Origin: Chryseobacterium gleum
GTDB taxonomy: Bacteria; Bacteroidota; Bacteroidia; Flavobacteriales_D; Crocinitomicaceae
Assembly: GCA_943326315.2 (NCBI GenBank)
Contig: CALPSU020000176.1
Span: 1 to 5,755 of the forward strand
DNA length: 5,755 nucleotides
Direction: 5' to 3'
Of this stretch, positions 1 through 5,755 are shown piece after piece. How positions within the stretch are numbered: the stretch's first letter is position 1; each line of letters opens with the position of its first letter. The translations under genes were made by a program, and so were the position numbers. The notes below the pieces were generated by a model. That model saw only the letters and a program-made list of their open reading frames with translations. It had not been told where the DNA came from and did no database searches.

Positions 1-912
1 ATTCCAGAATTATCTTTTTATTACGATGAACCATTTGCAGACAGTAGTGCCTTACCAACAACTTTGGTTAGTAAATTAGCTAGGAAAGATGTTACTGTTG
101 CCTTAAGTGCAGATGCAGGAGACGAAATTTTTGCAGGTTATAATCGATATGATTACTTGTTAAGATTTGGAAAGAAAATGCAACAAATCCCAAATTTCGC
201 AAGACAAACAGCAGCTGGATTAATGAATATTATTCCTGCAAATGCAATCCCGGTTCTAAAGAATAAATACAATTTCCATAATCGATATGAGAAATTAAAA
301 AATATTTTAAAAGATCCTTCTTCTGAAAGAATTATGTTGAGTTTAAGTCAACAATTTACGGAGAAACAGTTAAAGGATTTATGCCATTTTGATGTAAAAA
401 ACATTCATTCAGCTTATTTAAGTAAAGAATTAAAAAATGAATTTTATTCACCTCTATCATACATGATGGCGATTGATTACCAAACCTATTTGGTGGATGA
501 TATCCTTCAAAAAGTGGATCGAGCTACAATGACTGTTAGTTTAGAAGGTAGAGAACCATTTTTAGATCATCGTGTGATTGAATGGGCGGCACAACTTCCA
601 AATGAATATAAATATTTTGAAGGAAATAAAAAATACATAGTAAAAGAGATAGTTCATCAATACATACCAAAAGAAATGATGGATCGACCTAAAATGGGTT
701 TTGCTATTCCTATTGCTAATTGGATGTTGAATGATTTAAAAGATTATTTAGAATCATACATAAATGAAAAAAACATTGTAGAACAAGGAGTTTTCAATTG
801 GAATTATGTAAGTAAATTGAAGGATGATTTTTACAATGGCAAAAAAGAGTATGATGTGAAATTGTGGTATATATTAATGTTTCAAACATGGTATGATCGA
901 TGGATGAAATAA
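1..912 (+). CDS. asnB: Asparagine synthase (glutamine-hydrolysing), C-terminal half; 5' end outside window
   Basis: The frame is open from base 1 and ends at TAA 910-912, giving 303 residues of a protein family usually around 550-650 residues long. The N-terminal glutamine amidotransferase domain and the SGGxDS ATP-binding loop lie upstream of the window. What remains is the synthetase domain: YDEPFADSSALPT at residues 8-20, SADAGDEIFAGY at 36-47 (the family's S-G-x-G-x-D-E-L-F-x-G-Y motif), the conserved KVDRATM stretch near 171-177, EGREPFLDHR at 182-191 and RPKMGFAIP at 229-237. The family transfers glutamine-derived ammonia to an adenylated carboxylate, normally aspartate, in the cytosol. 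In polysaccharide clusters AsnB-like proteins are also found that are thought to amidate sugar acids, and the neighbours make that possible here. A TTG at 64 is an internal leucine codon, not a start. The 3' end overlaps the next gene by 13 bases. Family is sure; substrate is not. Confidence 0.93.
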   Translation: MPELSFYYDEPFADSSALPTTLVSKLARKDVTVALSADAGDEIFAGYNRYDYLLRFGKKMQQIPNFARQTAAGLMNIIPANAIPVLKNKYNFHNRYEKLKNILKDPSSERIMLSLSQQFTEKQLKDLCHFDVKNIHSAYLSKELKNEFYSPLSYMMAIDYQTYLVDDILQKVDRATMTVSLEGREPFLDHRVIEWAAQLPNEYKYFEGNKKYIVKEIVHQYIPKEMMDRPKMGFAIPIANWMLNDLKDYLESYINEKNIVEQGVFNWNYVSKLKDDFYNGKKEYDVKLWYILMFQTWYDRWMK

Positions 913-2168
913 ATAACACAGCATCCTTTTTTAAAGGTAAATCAAAAAATATTCTTTATCTATCTTATGATGGAATGACAGATCCATTAGGGCAATCGCA
1001 AGTTCTACCATATCTAATTGGGCTTACAAAAGAAGGATTTAATTTTCATATTATTAGTTTCGAAAAACAACATCGCTTCGAAATGAATAAAGATCATATC
1101 CAAAAAATATGTGACGATAGTAATATTATTTGGCACCCTAACAGTTATACGCAAAAATCTCCATTGTTTACGACAATTTGGGATGTTTACAGAATGAAAA
1201 AATTAGCTAAAAAATTAAATAAAGATTCTCAATTTCATATCGTTCATTGTAGAAGTTATATTTCAGCTTTAGTTGGTTTATCTATGAAAAAACAATATGG
1301 AACAAAGTTTATTTTTGATATGCGCGGTTTTTGGGCAGATGAAAGAATTGATGGAGGTCTTTGGGATCTTAATAATCCTATTTTTAGGTTGGTTTATAAA
1401 TATTTTAAGAAAAAGGAAGTTAGTTATTTTCAAAATTCAGATTACACTATTTCATTGACTCAAAATGGAAAAACTGAAATTGAAAGTTGGGATATTTTTA
1501 AAAATAATCCACCTAAGATTCAAATTATTCCATGTTGTGTTGATTTAGAATTATTTAATCCTGAATCCATTGATCAGTCTTCTAAAAATAACCTTAAATC
1601 TAAATTAGGTTTAAAAAATGAGGATTATGTGATAGGTTATGTTGGCTCAATAGGAACTTGGTATATGCTTTCAGAAATGTTAGATTATTTTAAAGTTTTA
1701 AAGATTGAAAATCCATTTGCTAAGTTTTTGTTTGTAACAGGAGAAAAACCTGAAAAGATTTATAAAGTTGTCGAACAGAAACAGATTGATAATAAAGATA
1801 TAATTATTACTTCTTGCCTTCATAAAGACGTGCCATTAAATATTTCATTATTTGAAAGGTCTATATTTTTTATTCGACCAACCTATTCAAAAAAAGCCTC
1901 TTCTCCAACAAAACAAGGTGAAATAATGGCAATGGGAATACCATTAGTATGTAACTACGGAGTTGGTGACACAGACGAAATTGTAAAAAAATATAAAGCA
2001 GGATCAGTAGTAACACTATTTAATGATGAAAACTATTTACGTTCTATTCAATTTCCAGATCCAGTCGATGATAAATTAATGATGAATGGAGCTAGAGAAT
2101 TTTATTCTTTAAAAGGAGGGATAGAAAAATACTTAAAAGTTTACAAAGAAATTTATGAGCAAAAATAA
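900..2168 (+). CDS. GT4-type glycosyltransferase of a surface-polysaccharide cluster
   Basis: A 422-residue protein with the two-Rossmann (GT-B) layout of glycosyltransferase family 4. The acceptor-side domain opens with strand NILYLSYDGMTDPLGQSQ (residues 17-34), a signature of a GT4 subgroup common in polysaccharide loci, and includes FDMRGFWADE at 139-148. The donor-side domain contains IGYVGSIGTWY (245-255) and the nucleotide-sugar site GEIMAMGIP (340-348), followed by D359-E360. Glu341 fits the second Glu of the GT4 EX7E motif; the first Glu is replaced (Ala333 by counting). No signal peptide or transmembrane helix is seen, though a basic stretch (YKYFKKKE, near 166-173) could touch the membrane. 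ATG 900 lies inside the end of asnB and is the only ATG before the first Rossmann strand, so I accept it despite lacking an upstream AGGAGG-like site; translation is probably coupled to asnB. The gene overlaps galE by 14 bases. Donor and acceptor sugars cannot be told from the sequence. Confidence 0.88.
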   Translation: MDEINNTASFFKGKSKNILYLSYDGMTDPLGQSQVLPYLIGLTKEGFNFHIISFEKQHRFEMNKDHIQKICDDSNIIWHPNSYTQKSPLFTTIWDVYRMKKLAKKLNKDSQFHIVHCRSYISALVGLSMKKQYGTKFIFDMRGFWADERIDGGLWDLNNPIFRLVYKYFKKKEVSYFQNSDYTISLTQNGKTEIESWDIFKNNPPKIQIIPCCVDLELFNPESIDQSSKNNLKSKLGLKNEDYVIGYVGSIGTWYMLSEMLDYFKVLKIENPFAKFLFVTGEKPEKIYKVVEQKQIDNKDIIITSCLHKDVPLNISLFERSIFFIRPTYSKKASSPTKQGEIMAMGIPLVCNYGVGDTDEIVKKYKAGSVVTLFNDENYLRSIQFPDPVDDKLMMNGAREFYSLKGGIEKYLKVYKEIYEQK

Positions 2169-3195
2169 AATAATCGTAACAGGAGGAGCGGGATATATCG
2201 GTTCTCATACCATAATTGAATTAATTGAAAATTCGAATTTTGAAATTATTTCAATTGATAATTTTTCAAATTCATCTGAGGTAACTTTTGAAAGAATAGA
2301 AGCAATAACAGGTAAAAAAATTGTTAATTATAATCTTGACTTATGTAATAAAGATGAATTTTATTCGATTTTAGAAAATGAAAAAAGTGTTGTGGGAATA
2401 ATTCATTTTGCAGCATTTAAATCTGTACCTGAATCAGTAGAAAATCCTTACAAATATTACCATAATAATATAGAATCTCTTTTAAATGTAATTGAAGGAT
2501 GTTTAAAATTTCGAATCAATAACCTTATTTTCTCTTCTTCTTGTTCAGTTTATGGCAATATAACTCAATTACCTGTCAATGAAACAACACCATTTAATAA
2601 AGCAGAGTCACCTTATGCATATACTAAACAAATAGGCGAGTCTATTCTAAATGACTATGCTAAATCATTTCCTCAATTAAAAACAATTTCATTAAGATAT
2701 TTCAATCCTGTAGGGGCCCATGTTTCAGGATTAATAGGGGAATCTCCAATTAATCCCCCGACAAGTTTAGTACCAGTAATTACTCAAACTGCAATTGGAA
2801 AAATAAAAAAAATGACTGTTCATGGAGAAGATTATTCTACAAGAGATGGTTCATGTATAAGAGATTATATTCATGTTTCAGATATAGCATCGGCACATGT
2901 TATTGCATTAAATTATTTATTAAAGGAAAAAAACAACACTACGAATACGATTTTTAATTTGGGTTCAGGCGAAGGGGTAAGTGTAAAAGAGGCAATTGAA
3001 GTGTTTGAAAGAATTTCGGGACAGAAACTTAATTTTTCAGTAGGTCCGAGAAGAAATGGAGATATTGAGGCCATATTTTCGGATACTACTAAATCCACAA
3101 ATGAACTTGAGTGGGTTATCAAATTTAATTTAGAAGAAATGATTAATTCGGCTTGGAAATGGGAAAACTATTTGAAGGAGTCGCAAAATACATAA
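2155..3195 (+). CDS. galE: UDP-glucose 4-epimerase (GalE-type extended SDR)
   Basis: A 346-residue protein, close to the usual GalE length of about 340. It inverts C4 of UDP-glucose/UDP-galactose, and in some members of the N-acetylated forms, through a transient 4-keto intermediate with tightly bound NAD. Visible motifs are the NAD-binding TGGAGYIGSH (9-18, G10-x-x-G13-x-x-G16), Asp35 after the second strand, HFAAFKSVPESVENP (84-98), catalytic Ser129 in SSSCSVYG and Tyr154-x-x-x-Lys158; Ser-to-Tyr spacing is 25 as in E. coli GalE. RYFNPVGAH (181-189), RDYIHVSD (236-243) and GPRRNGD (297-303) are the GalE substrate-side signatures. The residue matching the E. coli Tyr299 gatekeeper is Ile307, which may widen the pocket. 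ATG 2155 sits inside the end of the preceding glycosyltransferase and directly precedes the first strand. The gene likely supplies UDP-Gal or UDP-GalNAc to the neighbouring transferases. Family is very secure; exact substrate is inferred. Confidence 0.93.
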   Translation: MSKNKIIVTGGAGYIGSHTIIELIENSNFEIISIDNFSNSSEVTFERIEAITGKKIVNYNLDLCNKDEFYSILENEKSVVGIIHFAAFKSVPESVENPYKYYHNNIESLLNVIEGCLKFRINNLIFSSSCSVYGNITQLPVNETTPFNKAESPYAYTKQIGESILNDYAKSFPQLKTISLRYFNPVGAHVSGLIGESPINPPTSLVPVITQTAIGKIKKMTVHGEDYSTRDGSCIRDYIHVSDIASAHVIALNYLLKEKNNTTNTIFNLGSGEGVSVKEAIEVFERISGQKLNFSVGPRRNGDIEAIFSDTTKSTNELEWVIKFNLEEMINSAWKWENYLKESQNT

Positions 3196-3264
3196 ATACT
3201 ATTAACTTTACGTTTAAAGATTTTTATTTTGAAGTTTTAAAGTCTTTGATACAAATACAAGATT

Positions 3265-4191
3265 ATGAACACTACAAAAATACTTATTACGGGTGGAGCA
3301 GGATTTGTTCCAAGTTCAACTGCACATCGTTTATTAGAAGATCCTTCAAATTTCATTGTATTAGTAGATAATTTTTTGACAGGAAATATTGAAAATGTTC
3401 CAAATAACCCAAATTGTAAGTTTATTAAATGTGATGTTAATAATTATGAGGATATAGCACCAATAATGTGTTCTTATCAATTTGATTATGTTTTTCATTA
3501 CGCTGCAGTTGTAGGTGTTAAAAGAACTTTAGAAAACCCTAAAATGGTTTTGGATGATATTCAAGGCATAAAAAATGTTTTAGATTTATCAAAAAGTACA
3601 GGAGTAAAAAGAGTATTTTATTCTTCTTCTTCTGAAGTATATGGTGAACCTGTTCATTTACCTCAAAATGAAGAAACTACACCGTTAAATTCTAGATTGC
3701 CTTATGCTGTTGTGAAAAATGTAGGAGAATCATATTTTAAGTCTTATCAACAAGAATTTGGATTAGATTATACTATTTTCAGATTTTTTAATACCTATGG
3801 CCCAAAACAAAGTACTGATTTTGTAATGTCAAAATTTATAAGAGCAGCATTAGCTCATGAAGACATAACTCTTTATGGGGATGGTTTACAAACACGAACA
3901 TTTTGTTTTATAGATGATAATACTGAAGCATGTATAAATGCTATGAAAAGTGATGAGTTTGTAAATGAAGTTTTTAATATTGGAAGTGACTTAATTTATT
4001 CTATTAAAGAATTAGCAGAAATAATAATTCGACTTACAAAATCTAATTCAAAGATAGTACATCTTCCAGCTTTACCAGATGGTGATATGACAAGAAGACA
4101 GCCTGATATTACTAAAATGCGTCAACTCTTGAATCGAGATTTAATACCATTAGAAAAAGGAATTTTAAATATATTAAATGAATTAAGTTAA
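3265..4191 (+). CDS. NAD-dependent epimerase/dehydratase (extended SDR), nucleotide-sugar enzyme of unknown substrate
   Basis: A 308-residue extended short-chain dehydrogenase/reductase. It shows the N-terminal Rossmann motif ITGGAGFVPSS (8-18), Asp35 in VDNFLTG, HYAAVVGVKRT (78-88), SSSSEVYGEP (120-129), Tyr147-x-x-x-Lys151, RFFNTYGP (173-180), YGDGLQTRTF and a C-terminal RRQPDITK (277-284). The Ser-Glu pair in SSEVYG and the RRxPDITK segment recall UDP-glucuronate decarboxylases, but the Glu-to-Tyr spacing (23 residues) is shorter than I recall for that family and closer to 4-epimerases. I therefore leave the reaction open: 4-epimerase, C6-decarboxylase or related. The third glycine of the NAD-binding GxxGxxG is Pro16, which is odd; I recall Bacteroidota homologues with the same residue. 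ATG 3265 places the first strand five residues in, as in GalE. The 69-base gap upstream is the widest in the window; the glycosyltransferase starts 20 bases downstream. Confidence 0.87.
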   Translation: MNTTKILITGGAGFVPSSTAHRLLEDPSNFIVLVDNFLTGNIENVPNNPNCKFIKCDVNNYEDIAPIMCSYQFDYVFHYAAVVGVKRTLENPKMVLDDIQGIKNVLDLSKSTGVKRVFYSSSSEVYGEPVHLPQNEETTPLNSRLPYAVVKNVGESYFKSYQQEFGLDYTIFRFFNTYGPKQSTDFVMSKFIRAALAHEDITLYGDGLQTRTFCFIDDNTEACINAMKSDEFVNEVFNIGSDLIYSIKELAEIIIRLTKSNSKIVHLPALPDGDMTRRQPDITKMRQLLNRDLIPLEKGILNILNELS

Positions 4192-4211
4192 ATAGTGAGA
4201 ATTATTTAGGA

Positions 4212-5291
4212 ATGAGAAAATCTGTTTGTTTTATGGTGCCTTATCCTTTTGGAAAAGCACCTTCCCAGCGATTTCGATTTGAACAGTATTTTTCAATATT
4301 AAAAGAAAATAATTTTGAATTTGATGTTTTATCTTTCTATTCAGAGAAGACTTGGAATATTTTACATCAAGAAGGAAATGTGATCTCTAAAATTTTTCGA
4401 ATAATCTCTGCTTTTTTTATTCGTTTTATTCAATTATTTTCACTTCATAAATACGATCACATTTTTATTCATAGAGAAGTAGCTCCAATAGGACCTCCAA
4501 TTTTTGAGTGGATTATTGCTAAAGTCCTAAAAAAAAAAATTATTTATGATTTTGATGATGCAATTTGGTTACCTAATTATAGTGAAGCAAATACAAGTTT
4601 TCAAAAATTAAAATATTACACCAAAGTAAATGGTATAATGAAATGGGCTTCTATAATAAGCGCTGGAAATGATTACCTCTTAGATTATGCAGCGAAATTT
4701 AATTCGAATGTAATAGTTAATCCAACTACAATAGACACTGAAAATTATCATAATCCGGATATTTATAGCTCAATATCAAAAACTAAACTTCCAGTTATTG
4801 GTTGGACTGGAACTCATACTACGGCTAAATACTTAGAGTTCCTTATTCCTGTTATCGAAAAATTAAGTTTTGATTTTGATTTTGAATTTTGTGTAATTTC
4901 AAATGAAGAGCCACTTTCAAAGTTTAAAAACATGAATTTTGTTAAATGGAATAAAGAAACTGAAATTGAAGATTTACTAAGATTTGATATCGGAGTTATG
5001 CCTTTGACAGATGATAAATGGGCTAAAGGAAAGTGTGGATTTAAAGCATTACAGTATATGGCATTAGGAATCCCTGCCTTAGCATCACCTGTCGGTATTA
5101 ATAATGAAATAATTGACGATGGTATAAATGGGTTTTTATGCACAACTGAAATAGAATGGGAGGAAGCATTAAAACATTTATTGGAAAACCCATTAGAAAT
5201 AAAGAAAATGCACACAGCTGCAAGAAATAAAATAATAAATAAGTATTCTGTTATTTCAAACGAAACAAATTTTTTAAATTTATTTATATAA
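4212..5291 (+). CDS. GT4-type glycosyltransferase, second of the cluster
   Basis: A 359-residue GT-B fold protein whose sequence differs clearly from the first transferase. The N-terminal domain has PYPFGKAPSQRFRFEQY (10-26), a hydrophobic, basic and aromatic stretch at about 58-78 (KIFRIISAFFIRFIQLF) that could be a monotopic membrane-binding helix, HREVAPIGPP (87-96) and YDFDDAIWLPNY (112-123), a hallmark of this GT4 subgroup. The C-terminal donor domain has IGWTGTHTT (196-204), DIGVMPL (259-265), GKCGFKALQYMALGIP (273-288), SPVGINNEII (292-301) and GINGFL. At the place of the catalytic-loop Glu of EX7E there is Gln281, which I believe is usual in this subgroup. The start follows from the first strand MRKSVCFMVP; AGGA lies immediately before the ATG and is too close to act as a normal ribosome site. 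An 11-A run at 4529-4539 encodes Lys107-Lys109. It probably adds a sugar to a lipid-linked intermediate; donor and acceptor are unknown. Confidence 0.88.
   Translation: MRKSVCFMVPYPFGKAPSQRFRFEQYFSILKENNFEFDVLSFYSEKTWNILHQEGNVISKIFRIISAFFIRFIQLFSLHKYDHIFIHREVAPIGPPIFEWIIAKVLKKKIIYDFDDAIWLPNYSEANTSFQKLKYYTKVNGIMKWASIISAGNDYLLDYAAKFNSNVIVNPTTIDTENYHNPDIYSSISKTKLPVIGWTGTHTTAKYLEFLIPVIEKLSFDFDFEFCVISNEEPLSKFKNMNFVKWNKETEIEDLLRFDIGVMPLTDDKWAKGKCGFKALQYMALGIPALASPVGINNEIIDDGINGFLCTTEIEWEEALKHLLENPLEIKKMHTAARNKIINKYSVISNETNFLNLFI
4529..4539 (+). repeat. A11 homopolymer inside the second glycosyltransferase gene
   Basis: Eleven consecutive A bases span the end of Leu106 through Lys107-Lys109 to the first base of Ile110. 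It is the longest mononucleotide run I see in the window; others inside genes are about 7-8 bases. Reading the neighbouring frames by hand, one extra A gives Asn-Tyr-Leu then TGA at 4547-4549, and one A fewer runs to TAA at 4609-4611. Either change would remove the whole donor-binding domain. Whether the tract varies in nature is unknown. Confidence 0.9.
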
Positions 5292-5303
5292 AAAGTAACA
5301 TTA

Positions 5304-5755
5304 ATGAAACTTCTTTTCGCATCAGCTAATCAAAATAAAGTAAACGAACTTCAAAAATTAATACCAGAAGGGTTTGAACTTTTATCACTTAATGACATAG
5401 ATTTAAAGGAGGATATCCCTGAAACTTCTGAAACAATAGAGGGGAATGCGATTCAAAAGACTACTTATATTGTTGAAAAATTTGGAATTGATTGTTTTTC
5501 AGATGATACCGGTTTAGAAATCGATGCATTAAATGGAGCGCCAGGAGTATATTCGGCTAGATACGCAGGAGAAGAAAAAGATTCTGAGAAAAACATGATT
5601 TTAGTATTAGAAAAATTAAAAAAATGCTCGAATCGAAAAGCAAGATTTAAAACTGTAATATCGTTAAGTTTGAATAATAAACGGTATGTTTTTGAAGGAA
5701 TTGTAGAAGGGACAATACGATATGATAAAAAAGGAGAATCTGGATTTGGCTACGA
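5304..5755 (+). CDS. rdgB: RdgB/HAM1-type non-canonical purine NTP pyrophosphatase, 3' end outside window
   Basis: The frame opens at ATG 5304 and runs off the window after 150 full codons; the family is usually about 190-200 residues, so roughly 40 are missing. It hydrolyses dITP, ITP and XTP to the monophosphate and pyrophosphate, keeping deaminated purines out of DNA and RNA. Family motifs are complete as far as they can be seen: FASANQNKVNE (5-15, phosphate-binding SxNxxK and Glu15), DIPETSETIEGNA (37-49), SDDTGLEIDALNGAPGVYSA (66-85, with the acidic metal and catalytic pair Asp67-Asp68), ARYAGEE (85-91), FEGIVEGTI (130-138) and the beginning of the GFGYDP motif (147-150 visible). The start lies 12 bases after the glycosyltransferase stop with no strong ribosome site; it matches the family's usual N terminus. 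The role is housekeeping and does not belong to polysaccharide synthesis, so the gene likely marks the edge of the cluster while sharing its transcript. Confidence 0.95.
   Translation, partial: MKLLFASANQNKVNELQKLIPEGFELLSLNDIDLKEDIPETSETIEGNAIQKTTYIVEKFGIDCFSDDTGLEIDALNGAPGVYSARYAGEEKDSEKNMILVLEKLKKCSNRKARFKTVISLSLNNKRYVFEGIVEGTIRYDKKGESGFGY

Noticed and set aside
64..66. TTG as the start of the first gene
   Set aside because: The frame continues upstream to base 1 with family motif YDEPFADSSALPT, so the TTG is an internal Leu codon and the gene is cut by the window edge.
2913..3122. Minus-strand open frame of 69 codons
   Set aside because: It lies wholly inside galE, opposite a frame with full GalE motifs, and its translation resembles no family I know.
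3241..3264. Possible Bacteroidota -7 promoter element before the second SDR gene
   Set aside because: TTTG occurs at 3245-3248, but the TA of TAnnTTTG is AG here and no -33 TTTG lies at proper spacing.
3153..3371. Plus-strand open frame of 72 codons across the galE end and the next gene's start
   Set aside because: It overlaps both secure genes out of frame, bridges the non-coding gap, and has no recognisable motif; the AT-rich gap simply lacks stops in this frame.
4208..4211. AGGA just before ATG 4212 as a Shine-Dalgarno site
   Set aside because: It abuts the start codon with no spacer, so it cannot pair with 16S rRNA in the normal geometry.
4814..5215. Minus-strand open frame of 133 codons
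   Set aside because: It is antisense to the conserved donor domain of the second glycosyltransferase; its composition (Ser, Ile and Asn rich) is what the reverse complement of such a gene gives.

Overview
The window is an AT-rich, gene-dense stretch of bacterial chromosome. Codon use is strongly AT-biased, all five visible stop codons are TAA, no gene has a well-placed Shine-Dalgarno sequence, and the protein sequences look like those of Bacteroidota, most likely a member of Flavobacteriia. The assignment rests on family resemblance and style, not on a marker gene, so it is an inference.

Six genes lie on the + strand. In order they are: the C-terminal half of a glutamine-hydrolysing asparagine synthetase (asnB-like, 1-912, 5' end outside the window); a GT4-type glycosyltransferase (900-2168); a GalE-type UDP-sugar 4-epimerase (2155-3195); a second extended-SDR nucleotide-sugar enzyme (3265-4191); a second, unrelated-looking GT4-type glycosyltransferase (4212-5291); and the first 150 codons of an RdgB/HAM1-type non-canonical purine NTP pyrophosphatase (5304 to the window end). 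The first three genes overlap by 13 and 14 bases. The others are separated by 69, 20 and 12 bases. The layout reads as one operon, perhaps with a weak internal break in the 69-base gap. No stretch longer than 69 bases lacks a gene.

The first five genes form the end of a surface-polysaccharide (O-antigen, capsule or exopolysaccharide) biosynthesis cluster. The two SDR enzymes would interconvert or tailor nucleotide sugars, the two glycosyltransferases would add sugars to a lipid-linked repeat unit at the inner face of the cytoplasmic membrane, and the AsnB-like protein would make asparagine or amidate a sugar acid. rdgB is a nucleotide-pool housekeeping gene and probably marks the downstream edge of the cluster.

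I found no CRISPR array, tRNA, rRNA, insertion sequence or clear terminator. I saw no wholly new system. The points worth a second look are an 11-A homopolymer inside the second glycosyltransferase, where a one-base slip either way would truncate the protein, a Gly-to-Pro change in the NAD-binding loop of the second SDR enzyme, and an isoleucine at the gatekeeper position of GalE.
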